Shown: positions 26,157-41,848 of the stretch, one piece after another
Position numbering within the stretch: position 1 is the stretch's first letter
Layout of the letters: each line of letters opens with the position of its first letter
Notes under the pieces: generated by a model
Seen by the model: the letters and a program-made list of their open reading frames with translations, nothing else
Databases searched by the model: none
What the model was told of the DNA's origin: nothing
Program-made: the position numbers and the translations under genes
Assembly: GCF_048569485.1 (NCBI RefSeq)
Contig: NC_134354.1
Location: 684,727,637-684,791,636 of the forward strand
DNA length: 64,000 nt
Source: Anomaloglossus baeobatrachus
Taxonomy: Eukaryota > Chordata > Amphibia > Anura > Aromobatidae
Direction of reading: 5' to 3'

Positions 26157-26757
26157 GGTGGTGTCACACAGCGACAACAACGTCGCTGCTACGTCACCAT
26201 TTTCTGTGACGTTGCAGCGACGTCCCGTCGCTGTGTGTGACATCCAGCAACGAGCTGGCCCCTGCGGTGAGGTCGTTGCTGAATGTCCTGCTTCATTTTT
26301 TCATCGTCGCTCTCCCGCTGTGAAGCACACATCGCTGTGTGACAGCGACGAAATGAAGCGAGCAGGGAGCAGGAGCTGGCGTCTGGCAGCTGCGGAAAGC
26401 TGTAACCACTGTAAACATCGGGTAACCAAGGGAAGACCTTTCCCTGGTTACCCGATATTTACCTTAGTTTCCAGCCTCCGCCACTCTTGCTGCTAGTGCC
26501 GACTCCTGCTCTGTGCACATGTAGCTGCAGTACACATCGGGTTAATTAACCCGATGTGTACTGTAGCTAGGAGAGCAAGGAGCCAGCGCTAAGCAGTGTG
26601 CGCGGCTCCCTGCTCATGTAGCGACGTTATGATCGCTGCTGCGTCGCTGTGTTTGACAGCTAAGCAGCGATCATAACAGCGACCTTGTAAGTCGCTGTTA
26701 TGTCACAGAAAATGGTGACGTAACAGCGATGTCGTTGTCGTTATGTGTGACACCAGC
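26157..26757. mobile_element. TTAA-flanked MITE
   Basis: Termini GGTGGTGTCACACAGCGAC and the inverted CTGGTGTCACACATAACGAC, with TTAA on both sides (26153-26156, 26758-26761). The interior holds GGTAACCAAGG... and a TTAATTAACCCGATGTGT palindrome, also found in the element at 48946-49813. Confidence 0.78.
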
Positions 26758-27105
26758 TTAAATCTGAGAAGTGGGAGAGCATGCAGATATTGTGCAATCT
26801 CATACGCCATAAAATAAAAAAAACCCAATCCGTAGTATATAAACAGGAGTAATAAGTACACGTTTCTTCCACAAGGTCCTCACTATCCTCCACTATACCA
26901 CCAGAGCCCGATACTAATCTTGTAGTATGGGAGGAGCCATCTTGTGCGCTAATGATCTTAGCTAGTAGGTGTCCCAATGATTTGACTTGAACGCATTAGG
27001 CAAAATGCAGAAAAAAAGTGGCACACATGCGTTTTTTCCCACGGGTACATTTATTTTGGGCCAAAAACGCTGCATCTTGAGATGCACTGTGTGAACATAG
27101 CCTTA

Positions 27106-27795
27106 GGCTGGTGTCACTTGTGAATGACTCGTACAAGAATCAAGTCATAGCATCCAGCACGGCCTGCTGTTCTCTGGCCAGGAGTGTACAGCTGCATAGA
27201 AATACATGTAGCTGCACGCATCTGTCCGGAGAGTGGCATGTGATGCGACTGGGTTCTTGCAAGGCTTTACAGGGACTGTCAGTTACTGTTCACAGCAAGT
27301 ACAGGTGTATTGAGTGGGCTTAGGGCTAGTGTGTGCAGCCTTGCTGAATACATTTGCATTGGTGGGCACAGCCTCGCTCAGTCTGTTCTGGCCAGGAACA
27401 ATATTGTGGTCATGTGGCCAACACTCCTGGCTGAGAAACCGGCAAATCCTTGCAGTGCACCGAGTGACTGCGAACATTTTAGAGCAGGCTCCACTTTAAG
27501 GAACTATGGATGTTTTACCACAGTTCAGCAAGACTGGAGAAATATAATAGATAGAAATTTATTTTAAAATATATATATATATATATATATAATGTATATA
27601 GATAGATATATCTCTATCTCTTTGTACAGTGTTAGCCAGTAGAGGGGAAAAAAAAAACCCAAAAAAGTAACTACTGAGGACTCAGTTCTTTTTAAACAAA
27701 CTTTCATTCTTGATGAATCAGTCTCTGCTCAATCCCTTGTATACAGATAAATGCTATCCTTTGATTAGTGATAGAGATTGACCAAACAAAGACAA
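27106..27795. other. Non-coding, with a TA microsatellite
   Basis: It begins with a lone MITE-like end (GGCTGGTGTCACTTG). A (TA)n/GATA-type simple repeat lies at 27565-27620. No gene is seen. Confidence 0.5.
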
Positions 27796-27799
27796 ATGC

Positions 27800-27879
27800 A
27801 ATATATACAAAAACCAGTTTTATTAAAAATATAAAAAAATAAAAAACACGTACTCCTGGATGGAGAGAGGTCACATCAC
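27800..27879 (-). other. Candidate alternative 3'-terminal exon of hnrnpa1
   Basis: On the minus strand a strong acceptor (TTTTCTAATTCTCTCTGCAG) ends at 27880. It is followed about 55 bases later by AATAAA (27819-27824). A short terminal exon of about 80 bases is possible. It lies 3.3 kb past the main hnrnpa1 poly(A) site on the same strand. HNRNPA1 in mammals is known to have alternative 3'-UTR exons. Without RNA this is only a sequence-based guess. Confidence 0.3.
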
Positions 27880-28944
27880 CTGCAGAGAGAATTAGAAAAC
27901 ATTTAGTCTTCACATTAAGTCTTAAGACACCGCTACAGAACAGGGCTTTACAAATATAGGGAACAATGGGAATTTTCTTGAAGTTCCTTATAAAGGAGGG
28001 AGGAACAATAGTGAGAACTACACAGGAATACAAGTCTTAGTTCTGTGTTCGAAGTGTCAGATGCTGTCACATTTATGACCATCTATAGCACCAGCCCAAT
28101 ATGCAGAAACATTAACTGAACTGCAACTTACTATACTCTAGTTTTTATTAGGGACCACTACATTAAGTAATTAATGGATAATCTGGACATTCAGATGTTG
28201 AACAGAGCAGCAATATAGCAGAGTAGTGTCCCAATATGACACTGCAGGTGTCCTAGCATTGCACATAACCAAGTGTAGTAAAAGGTGTAAAAACTGATAT
28301 TCGGGCGCATGTATGTCAGTTTCATAAGTCAATGAAATGGAACTCGCTCCAGAGCTGACCAGCTCATAAGCCTAGATGAGGCCTTCAGCTCGGGTTTTGA
28401 GGTGATCATGAATAGTTTCATGTATGACTTACACTTTCAGGTGGTACAATACTCTAAGGACTATGGAAAGCTGCTCACTACAGGACAGCCCCGGCTCAAA
28501 AGTGAGCAGTCCCGTCGTATTCCTGCCGTTTCCCCTTGAGTATTCTGCTGCACCCCCTCTAAGGCCGTAGGCATAAAATAAGAGCAAAGACTGCACACTT
28601 AAGACCTGATGATATGTCTCTTAAAAATCACTTCAGGGCTCTATTGACGCTACAACAGTTCATACTCTTCTCCTGCGGTGGCACCGAGTGACGTTGGCAA
28701 TGCTGTGTTGTGCAACTGCTGCAGCCCATCAATGGCCACTGGCCAGCTGTAACCTTTGCCATTTTGTCCAAGCGAACATCTGCTTAGATAGCGGCAGTGG
28801 TCATGTGACCCACCAGGAATAGTAGCACCGACATTGCCTAAGCTGTGCAAGTAGTGTATAGATGGCTGCACTTTCTAAAGAGCCCTGAAATTACTATCCA
28901 GGGGCTACCCAGCAGTGGTGAACCCCTGTAAAGCACCATCTCAC

Positions 28945-29024
28945 CTTATATTCAGTAGTCCATAGAATTCTGGTGCAGGATAGTCTGATGAGCTGCGTGC
29001 CAAGTCCAGGTGTTGAAGCGTCAC
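28945..29024 (-). other. Candidate internal alternative exon
   Basis: On the minus strand an 80-base segment is bounded by an acceptor (CTCTCACAG, ending at 29025) and a strong donor (AATATAAG then GTGAGATGG, intron from 28944). One frame is open throughout. It could be a 3'-UTR exon of hnrnpa1 joining to 27800-27879. It has no recognisable protein. Confidence 0.3.
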
Positions 29025-29805
29025 CTGTGAGAGTTCATACAATTAGATCTCAGACAAGGCTTTACATTTCAGATATTCTTTAATGGCATCCTGCTCTGTA
29101 CAGACTTTACCATCACATATTGCATATGTACCACCTAACGATAAGGACTTACATTCTGCTGGCCACAATTAGCCAGGGGTCAACCTAACAATTGTTCAAG
29201 TGGAAGACACCGAAGTGTCCCCACTGCCCGTTAGTGTGAGGGAGAACCCAGCAGTACAGCCATTATAGGGGCCAATCCAAGACGCCAGTATGAATACTGA
29301 CAAAAGGCTCCTACTGCCAACTCCCTCAGACGCAGGCAAGTAATTTTTGTTGGCTAAAGACTGTCCGAATCAAATAACATTCTCTCAATTAAAAAGATGA
29401 CCAGTTCTTTTAATCTACAGGTCACGTTTTACATAGGCAAAAGCTACTTTATGTGCAATGCCTTTACGCATTAAACTTGTCACAAAGACATCACACCACG
29501 TCTGAGCTGCAGGCAGCATTTTTGTGCAGGAGTAACCCATCAGATTAAATTCTTGCCATAGATAAGGTTAAAAACTACTAAATAAATGTAGTTATGAGAC
29601 CAGTTCCAGTATGGTCCATTTTGGGGAGGAGTGGTGCTGGCTTTTCCTCTTTGTAGATTACAGGAGAATTGACTCCTTGCCTCATTAATATGGCCCCTTT
29701 TGTTTTTGGAATCCTGACAGCACCAGAGCCAGCTGTGTAATGATGGTATACCATCACTTGGTTTGCAAGAAAAGCTGAAGTGGGACATGTAATGCTGTTC
29801 ATTAA

Positions 29806-30276
29806 AGGGAACCGGTCACCAGTTCTTTGGCCTATAAGATGCAGCCGCCACCACCACTGGGCTCTACTCACCTAAACCTGTCGCTGCGGTGGATGTGGCT
29901 CAGATGGGAGTCTTCATCCTCTGGCGCCTCCCCTTTCGGCCATATTTGTCCTCCTTCTGAAGCCTGTGTGCATGATGCGTCTACGTCATACACTTGCCGG
30001 TCCCACGCATGTACACTACAATACTTTGCTCTGCCCTGCTCAGGACCTGAATGCCAGCAAGTGTGGATGACAGATGAGTCATGCACCGTGGCTTCAGAAG
30101 GACGACAGGCGCCCATCTGAGCCACATCCACCACAGTGACCGGTTTAGGCGAGTATTTTAAAGTGTATGTTCTACACAGCGGTCTGGGCTCTTTTATACA
30201 GCATGTTAGAATGTTGTATACAAGAGCCTGGTGGTGGCCGCAGCTTATAGGCCAAAAAAGTGGTGACAGGTTACCT
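29806..30276. mobile_element. TTAA-flanked MITE
   Basis: Termini AGGGAACCGGTCACC and GGTGACAGGTTACCT (near-complementary), flanked by TTAA (29802-29805, 30277-30280). The interior is palindromic (GATGTGGCTCAGATGGG against CCCATCTGAGCCACATC). No coding sequence. Confidence 0.7.
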
Positions 30277-31171
30277 TTAAATTCAGGAATTTCAGTTAAT
30301 CCAGGATTTAAATAGAATAGTCGGAGGGCTAGGCCATCCCACAGGACTCGTAAAGCTGGAAGTTCAACGAAATCTGATCAGCTCTTCCTCAAATTGTGCT
30401 CTGCAGCCCATGACAAGTTCCTTACAATGGAGGACAGACTTACATAGGTCACAATGGTTAGCTGATGAAAGGTCTTTGTACATTGCCCTTCTATAATGAT
30501 AACTAGCTAAGCAAAGTACCCTGTATAGCTGATGTTACAGAAATAGTACACTTAAGAAAATTCTGTTCTTACCTACGAGCAAGGTAACAAAACTGTCCCT
30601 TCTGGCTGGTACTGCACGCTAGGCTTAACATGACGGCTCTGTACTCTGGTCTGCCTCCTTCCGATGTGCTGATGAAGCCCTTTATCTTGCTAGATGTAAC
30701 ATGTGCTCTTATCTTACTGGATGTCAGCTATGCTTAGAAGAAGCCACACTGGTCTGAGCTGGAGAGAGTACATCTTTCTTGCTAGCCGTCATCTTCCAGT
30801 GCCACGCTAGCTCACCTTGTATACGATACCACAGGTCTAGCTTCCTTTGTCTCCTGGTATTGCAAATCTCAACATCTGCATCCCTGATTGTGGTGACCCC
30901 AATAGCCTCAAGAGGTAATTTTATCTACTACAGGACCCCTCCCCCTCCCAACACTAACAGAATAGCCATCTTGAGGCCTTGGGTCACCCAAGTACACCGG
31001 CACAGGCATGTGTACCATTGTTTCTGTAGGACTTGTCTGGATGTGTTAGTCTAGTAGTAGACGTGACACTTTGCCACCTCCCCTTAAACTGCATTGACTT
31101 TACCACCTTTATGAAAAAAAAACAAAACAAAAAACTTCTACAGATTTTATAAAAAGGAACAAAAATGGACA

Positions 31172-31177
31172 TTTATT
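31172..31177 (-). terminator. hnrnpa1: hnrnpa1 poly(A) signal
   Basis: AATAAA on the minus strand within TTTAATAAATGTCC, followed by a T-rich stretch. This matches the end of the vertebrate HNRNPA1 3' UTR as I recall it. Cleavage is expected at about 31150-31160. Confidence 0.8.
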
Positions 31178-31360
31178 AAAGTCATGATGCAGCGTACAGT
31201 GTGAACAGCAAAATTTAAAAGGAAAAAAATTATATATAAAAGTCCTATACAATAAAACCCCACTCCTAGGAATGCTTGACACAAAAAACTCAAAGTCTTC
31301 ATAGATAAACCATGAACAGTCCTGTGTTTTCCTCACACGTAATTCTGATTTGCTAACATT

Positions 31361-31589
31361 TCTTCATGTAGCAGCTATGCCCTGCCACAACTGTGCTTGG
31401 CTGATTTCAACTTGTGTAGTAACCTGTCGCTTGCCTGGCTCTCCTCTCTTGCTAAGCATAGTTTCCTGTTGAACAATATGGGACACGTATGTTAATCTGC
31501 ACATACTTTGACATCTGAAATGTAACGGCAGTTTCCTATTCTGCGTGTAGTTAAGGACAAGTTGACAATATCTTCTGAACCTACCTCCG
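31361..31589 (-). promoter_or_regulatory. hnrnpa1: Conserved hnrnpa1 3'-UTR segment
   Basis: On the minus strand blocks such as GAGAGGAGAGCCAG and AGCCAAGCACAGTTGTGGCA, then TAGCTGCTACA, correspond to the proximal 3' UTR of human HNRNPA1 as I recall it. Conservation across tetrapods would imply a regulatory role in stability, translation or 3'-UTR splicing. Confidence 0.55.
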
Positions 31590-36120
<4,531 letters not shown>

Positions 36121-36600
36121 GGCGCCGGTGTTCTGCTGCCTCTCCGACCTGCCGACCAAGGAGAAAGAGCGGACACCTCCTAGAATGGGGGCTAAAACCA
36201 GACAAAACCGCTCATGTAGTCCGTCTGGATACGCCCAGCAGTGTCCTCATTGGACGTTATCAGTTTCCGCCATCTGTGAATGGCTAAAGCATAATGCGAT
36301 CCTTATCTTTGATTGGAGGAGCAACAAGGAGACGCCCCCTCCCTGCAGACAGAAGACCGTACGACACGCCCATTAACTATGCGCAATCTTATTGGTCCGT
36401 TGTTAAGTCAATCATTGTTCTCACCGCCCGGCTTTTGTATGGTGTGAAGCTCGCGGTGCGGCCTTGTCTGCCTATGAGTGGAGTGCGCGCCCCGGGGCGG
36501 CCTGTGAGAAGCGCTCCACAATAGCACCGGCTGCGGGCTACACAGCTTATTGTAAGCAGACAGTACCGGAGGCGGGAGCAGGGGGAGGTTCTGCGCATGC
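36121..36600. promoter_or_regulatory. Bidirectional hnrnpa1/cbx5 promoter
   Basis: The sequence between the two divergent first exons is CpG-rich, and the island extends roughly from 35640 to 36960. Three CCAAT boxes face hnrnpa1 (ATTGG on the plus strand at 36249-36253, 36312-36316 and 36391-36395). The hnrnpa1 5' end carries a pyrimidine run (CTCTTTCTCCTT, minus strand, about 36155-36168) like a 5'-TOP start. No TATA box is seen. An AAGATGGCGGC YY1-type site lies in hnrnpa1 intron 1 (35806-35816). The paralogous HNRNPA2B1-CBX3 promoter in human is a known ubiquitous chromatin opening element. Confidence 0.7.
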
Positions 36601-36706
36601 GCTCCTCGGGTTGTTTTTTGGCGGGTTTGGTCGCTGCGCAGAGTCCTCTCCGGTATCGGTAGTGGCGTTCCGGTGCTGCCGAATTTTACGGTTGTCTTTG
36701 GGAAAG
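36600..36706 (+). other. cbx5: Presumed cbx5 non-coding first exon
   Basis: A plus-strand segment in the CpG island ends TTTGGGAAAG followed by a consensus donor GTGAGT (36707). The assignment to cbx5 (heterochromatin protein HP1-alpha) rests on the conserved divergent HNRNPA1-CBX5 pair of vertebrates, not on protein sequence. The start at about 36600 is a guess. Confidence 0.5.
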
Positions 36707-37085
36707 GTGAGTTAGCGGCGCGCACGGTCGTTGTGCCCCAGACATAAGCAGACCCTGGACACCCGGCCTCATTCTGGGGCTCCGTCATAGCGGACAGTGC
36801 CGGGGACCGTGCGGAGGGGACCAATCACAGGGCGGCAGTGGGGGCGGGGCGCAGCCGGTGCCGGGAGCAAGTACCGAGGCCTGAGGGGGTGGGGGCGGAG
36901 CACACGGCGCATCCTAGGCACTACTACTCCCAGCATGGAGCCCGTCAGGGGCGGCTATTGTCCACAGCTTGTCCTCAGTCCTAGCTACTGCAGGGCCCTG
37001 GTCTTCACTGTGGGCCCCCTGTACTTTGGTGGTCCTGATGCTGTCGGGATTTCCCCTGTATGGTGATCCTGGCGTTATGGTCTCT

Positions 37086-37890
37086 GTACTGTAGAAGGGG
37101 CCCCCCTGTGCTGTGGTGGTCCCTGTACTGTGCCCCCTCCCCTGTACTGTGGTGGTCCCTGTACTGTGCCCCCCCCACTGTACTGTGGTGGTCCCTGTAC
37201 AGTGGGACCCCCCCTGTACTGTGGTGGTCCCTGTACAGTGGGGCCCCCCTGTAGTGCGGTGGTCCCTGTACAGTGGGGCCCCCCTGTAGTGCGGTGGTCC
37301 CTGTACAGTAGGGCCCCCCTGTAGTGCGGTGGTCCCTGTACAGTAGGGCCCCCCTGTAGTGCGGTGGTCCCTGTACAGTAGGGCCCCCCTGTAGTGCGGT
37401 GGTCCCTGTACAGTAGGGCCCCCCTGTAGTGCGGTGGTCCCTGTACAGTAGGGCCCCCCTGTAGTGCGGTGGTCCCTGTACAGTAGGGCCCCCCTGTAGT
37501 GCGGTGGTCCCTGTACAGTAGGGCCCCCCTGTAGTGCGGTGGTCCCTGTACAGTAGGGCCCCCCTGTAGTGCGGTGGTCCCTGTACAGTAGGGCCCCCCT
37601 GTAGTGCGGTGGTCCCTGTACAGTAGGGCCCCCCTGTAGTGCGGTGGTCCCTGTACAGTAGGGCCCCCCTGTAGTGCGGTGGTCCCTGTACAGTGGGACC
37701 CCCCCTGTAGTGCGGTGGTCCCTGTACAGTGGGGCCCTTCTGTAGTGCGGTGATCCCTGTACAGTGGGGCTCCCCTGTAGTGCGGTGGTCCCTGTACAGT
37801 AGGGCCCCCTGTAGTGCGGTGGTCCCTGTACAGTGGGACCCCACCTGTAGTGCGGTGGTCCCTGTACAGTGGGACCCCACCTGTAGTGTG
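37086..37890. repeat. 35-bp minisatellite in presumed cbx5 intron 1
   Basis: About 23 copies of a 35-bp unit (GTAGTGCGGTGGTCCCTGTA, then CAGTAGGGCCCCCCT). The middle copies are almost identical and the edge copies diverge, as expected of an actively expanding array. Long minus-strand ORFs over it are artefacts of the repeat. Confidence 0.95.
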
Positions 37891-38099
37891 GTGGTGCCAG
37901 TCAGTCTGGATCGCTGCCCATCGCTGTCCGGTGTAATATGTCATTTCTCCAGAAAGAAAGAGAAATCTGCATGATGCATTTTTATAATTAATCCTAAATG
38001 GAAATATCAGGCCGCCTGTCATCCTATGTATAGCTGAGCTGTCTCCAGACTATATAGCTAGAGCTGATGAGGCTGATGTACTTACTGTGGAAACTTTGT

Positions 38100-39025
38100 C
38101 AGGCTTCATTCACACGTCTGTGCAGTCTTTTTTTATTTATTTTTGTTTCTCAGCAGACGTACCGGTATTAGGCTTCGGGGCAGCTTCTCTTCGGATCTGT
38201 TTGGGGATCTGTGGAACACGGATACAAATTTTCAGGCTTCTCATTTGCTTCTGTGTTTTGCAAATTTGTTGATCAATTTAAGTAAAAAAAAAAAAAATTC
38301 CTGCGTGTTTTTTTTGTTTTTAAAAAAGAAAGGGTTAAAGAACGGACGCAGCTAGGACGACTCAAGCCGAAAAGAAAACGGATGGTGAATGTGACTGGTG
38401 GAAGTTTACCTGCCTGATACTGAAAGGAGCATTTTATCATTTTAGCTCTCGCTGGATTCATTAAATGATCATTTTAATTTGAAAATTATAAAGGAAGTTC
38501 ACCAGCCTCATCAGGTCTAAGTTCTATTATAAAGTATGCCATTTGAATTGTGCTGCCTGCTCCCTGCACACGTAACCAAGGTAAACATCGGGTAACTAAG
38601 CCCGTGGTTACCCAATATTTACCTTGGTTACGAGCGTTCTCTGCTCTCAGGCGGGGAAGAGAGGAGAGAGAGGGAGGGGGAGATGGGAATGATCACCCGA
38701 GGCTGGTTTCTGGGCATGCTCAGTAGAGCAAGCAGGATCCTGTCTATCAGCATGCCAGCATTTGCGTGCTGTTTAGTCAGGATCCAGCGATTTGCAGTAT
38801 TTGGACACAGCTCAAAAACGCTACAAGTAGCGTTTTTGAAAAAAGTTAAAAAATTGAAAGTCGCTGGTCCTCACTATAACGCACGCAAACGCAGGTGAAC
38901 GCAGGTTGACGCAAGTCCATTGCAAATGCATTGAAATAAACGCATTTGCATTGGATCCGTTTTTGCGTTAAAAAAAACGTTCATGACGCATGTTAAAAAA
39001 ACGTAGTGTGAAAGCAGCCTAAGTC
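38100..39025. mobile_element. MITE-derived fragments
   Basis: A lone right-type end CGTAGTGTGAAAGCAGCCTAA lies at 39002-39022, a left-type end AGGCTTCATTCACACGTC at 38101, and a core GGTAAACATCGGGTAAC...GTTACCCAATATTTACC at 38580-38630 is shared with the elements at 26157 and 48946. Whether this is one element or several is unclear. Confidence 0.4.
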
Positions 39026-39119
39026 TGCCTCTGCCCCCCCATCTGTCTTGGAGATTTTTTTTTTTCTTTTTTTTGCAAATCCTGGCCCAACCATTGGTCT
39101 AATGAGCAAAACTACAGTA

Positions 39120-39490
39120 AGCGTGAGTGCACACGATCAGGATTAGCGACACTTAGGATGCAGAGTGTTTTTGTTGCTTCCAAACCACTGCCTTGTATAT
39201 TAGATGTACAGTGAATGGGTTTTATAGAAATCCCATGCCCAATGTGTTTGTTTTCCATGCAGCGTAAACTGACATTCGGCACAGCCTTCTGATCCACAGC
39301 ATGTCAATTTGTTCTTGCAGAGGCACAAGTGTTATTAGCAGAGCGAAGGCAGTGAAGTCCACAGCACCCGAATCCTGATTGTGGGCACGGGCAGCTGCAG
39401 GCTCCCTCAGAGAACACTAGCATCTCCGCAAGAGGACTGACACTGCGTCTAGACCACAGCATCTCCTGATTGTGTGCACATGAGCTTTGT
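39120..39490. repeat. Degenerate MITE related to 52326-52601
   Basis: Contains GTGCACACGATCAGGAT on the left and two inverted matches (TCCTGATTGTGGGCAC, TCCTGATTGTGTGCAC) at 39372 and 39463. No clear target duplication. Confidence 0.35.
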
Positions 39491-39600
39491 GGATCTGATG
39501 TAGAGTTTCCAGGAATGTTCTGTGCCCCCTTTTATAGCAGATCGCAAAAAACTTTGAAATAAAGAATTTTAGGACGTTCTGGGAACCCTATAGCCATATA

Positions 39601-40229
39601 CAGTGGAACCTTGGCTTACGAGAACAATCCGTTCTGGCAGTGTGCTTGTAAACCAAGTTACTCGTCTAGCAAAGCAAGATTTCCTCTAGGAAATAATGCA
39701 AGCTCAGACAATTCGTTCCACAACTTGTTCAATGTCCCATCCTGGTCCCCTATTGTGCCATTCCACACACGTACAAACACAAATGCATACATATTATGCT
39801 CACCTTACCTTCCGTTCCATCGCCGGCCTCCTGGTTCTTGTAGTTCACCGGTACAGTATGTGTATCAGGTAACCGATGCCGGATGACGTCAAAGGCAGGA
39901 GCTGCTTGCTTCTGATTGGCCAGTGCGCTACCTTTGAGTAGCGGCTGACAGCGGAAGTTCCTCCATCGTCGCAATGGTTACCGTATACACATCCTGTACT
40001 GGCGAACTGCAAGAACCATGAGGCCGGCGATGGAAAGTAAGGTGAGCATATGTGTGTGCGCGCGTTTTTGTGTGGACTGCGAGAGCGGGTCAGAGCGCGG
40101 TGAAAGTACGGAACCGGAAGTGTGTGTGGTGAGGATTTGCTCGTAAACTGAGTTACAAATTTACGGCACGCTTTGCTCGTATAGCGAAATACTCGCACAC
40201 CAAGTTATTCGTAAACTGAGGTTCCAATG
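39601..40229. mobile_element. TA-flanked palindromic MITE (mariner-type)
   Basis: Termini CAGTGGAACCTTGGCTTACG and the inverted CATTGGAACCTCAGTTTACG, flanked by TA (39599-39600, 40230-40231). The 629-bp body is largely a foldback (ATCGCCGGCCTC against GAGGCCGGCGAT). No coding sequence. Confidence 0.75.
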
Positions 40230-40244
40230 TATAACCATCTGACA

Positions 40245-40336
40245 AACAAATAGCGGGGATGATTTAGGAAAGCCTGCAGGGGGTTGGACACGATGGCCCT
40301 TGAGGTCCCTTCCAAATCTACCATTCTATGAACCAG
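40245..40336 (+). mobile_element. CR1 LINE 3' end
   Basis: The plus-strand sequence GGTTGGACACGATGGCCCTT, then GAGGTCCCTTCCAAATCTAC and CATTCTATGA, is the characteristic 3' terminus of CR1 elements with its ATTCTATGA-type tail. Only the last 90 bp or so is present, the usual 5' truncation. Confidence 0.8.
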
Positions 40337-40339
40337 CAC

Positions 40340-41848
40340 AGCAGGAGTGATTCCTATGGGGAACGCCTCCTGTTCTGGGTCAAGATCACTCTCTGCTGGG
40401 TTCTATCTAAAAGAACAATATTACAGCGTTGTAGTTCTCTCCACTTCAATGGGCGTTCTCACCTTAGACACTCGGAGCACAGGGCGCAAGGCACATTTGT
40501 CATAGATGCATGTCCTACTTGTGAGATCACATTTATTTTCAGAACCCCAACCACTTTTCTGCCTGGATGAAGCAGCTGACATCGGCTACACCAAATGAAT
40601 GGAAAGATAGCCGTGCATGTCTAGCACCACAGATGTAGTCCCTGCCTAGATGTGGCGGTCACCTCTCCAGGCAGGATAGTCAGGGGACTGCAGTTGTGGA
40701 GATCTGTAGTTTCATGACACATAAAGTGGATATTTTATGAATATTTACAGTGGCCACATCCCTCTTCTGCCACAAAGGGGCAGAGCCTAGCAAAGGAAAC
40801 AATTATTATTTACATTTCTTTTCCTATTGGGATCCATTCCTGTCTTGTCAAGAGGTAAATAGTAGTGATGCGGGAGCACTACCATGCATTTGTTTGGAAG
40901 TTCTTCGGGAAAAATGCTCGAGTTCTTCATTGACTTCCATTGTGCTCTTCGTCCGACTCCTTGTTTCGAATACTGAGCACCAAGCATGGTAGTGCTCGCT
41001 CATCACTAGTAATTGGGTATGATCATTAGATTAGATTGATGCCATACACAGTCCGTTTTTGATAAGTTCTCTAATTACACAACATTCATGTTAAACTGCT
41101 GGACTAATAATAATGACCTACCTGTAGTATAAACCGTCCACATAACAGTAGGGATCTGACCCCCGACACCACCCTTGATCAGCTGATCTCTGCTCCTGCA
41201 GGTGTATGTAAGCTCATGCACGGGGAGGATATCACCACTTTGTACACTGTTAAGTAGCGAGTACTATGGTTTATCTTCCTTTCAAGTAAATATGAGATCA
41301 GCTGTTCCAGTCACTTACATCGGACTACTGCTGGACCGGGTGCAGCTCATCCGTGGCGGCTCTTGATCCTGGTCACCCACTCATCTCATATTGATGACCT
41401 ACCCTAAGTGAGTCCTGGACAACAATTTAAGTTTTTCAAGACTTCTTTCTGACTCTTGTACTTTTTGCACTTCCATGTGTCGCAGTCTGTGATGCAGACA
41501 CTGGTCGTGGTCCCATTACTTGAACTCTACAGTCTCATTGGAAGGAGACGCAAGGCAAACCAATCTGTGAATGTGGTGTCATTCAGATAAAGGGCTTGTC
41601 TTATGTGGATTACACAAAATACAACATGAAGTATCTCAGCTGCCCCATGTTTATTTTATGCTGGGCATTATCTGATGGTTCTGTGCAGCGATGGACACCA
41701 TCTCCATCAACTCACACACAGGAGTCTAGTTAAGCAAAAGCCAGTTATCCTATCGGCGTGTTATAGAGGAGAGACAAACTGGAGAATGTACAAACTCAAT
41801 GTAGATTTTGCTTTTGGACGGATTTGTTGCGCAATGTTACTCTGTTAA
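40340..41848. other. Intronic sequence, no gene recognised
   Basis: Apart from the 146-bp MITE at 40863-41008 this part of the presumed cbx5 intron shows no recognised feature. Confidence 0.5.
40863..41008. mobile_element. 146-bp hAT-type MITE
   Basis: Inverted ends TAGTGATGCGGGAGCACTAC and GTAGTGCTCGCTCATCACTA. The 8-bp flanks GTAAATAG and GTAATTGG match at six positions, consistent with a hAT target duplication. Confidence 0.6.

Larger units (their letters stand above)
17605..26970 (-). mobile_element. L1/Tx1-type LINE, interrupted four times
   Basis: Minus-strand LINE. Its 3' end is near 17605, where AATAAA-like sequence and an A-run are read on the minus strand. ORF2 pieces are described at 25100-26060. 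Near 22250-22500 the C-terminal block MHVMWECGHIGEFWKQ matches the zinc-knuckle region of L1-type ORF2. The LINE is broken by the MITE at 18181-20142, hAT elements at 20197-22283 and 23025-24383, a repeat at about 24776-25095, and the MITE at 26157-26757. A 6-bp GATTTG near both edges may be a remnant of the target duplication. Confidence 0.75.
17402..27102. mobile_element. MITE split by a nested LINE
   Basis: The left end GGCTATGTTCACACAG (17402) and right end CTGTGTGAACATAGCC (27102) are exact inverted repeats, flanked by TTA at 17399-17401 and 27103-27105. Only about 200 bp on the left and 130 bp on the right belong to it. The 9.4 kb between is a LINE with its own insertions. Confidence 0.8.
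27880..31145. other. hnrnpa1 3' flank, mostly single-copy
   Basis: Apart from the candidate exon at 28945-29024 and the MITE at 29806-30276 I see no gene or element. In mammals NFE2 lies next, tail to tail with HNRNPA1. No bZIP coding sequence is visible here. Confidence 0.5.

Noticed and set aside
36464-36824. Frames in the CpG island on both strands
   Set aside because: GC-rich promoter DNA has few stops; the frames cross the presumed cbx5 splice donor.
37005-38022. Minus-strand frames of 291 and 315 codons
   Set aside because: They are periodic translations of the 35-bp minisatellite.
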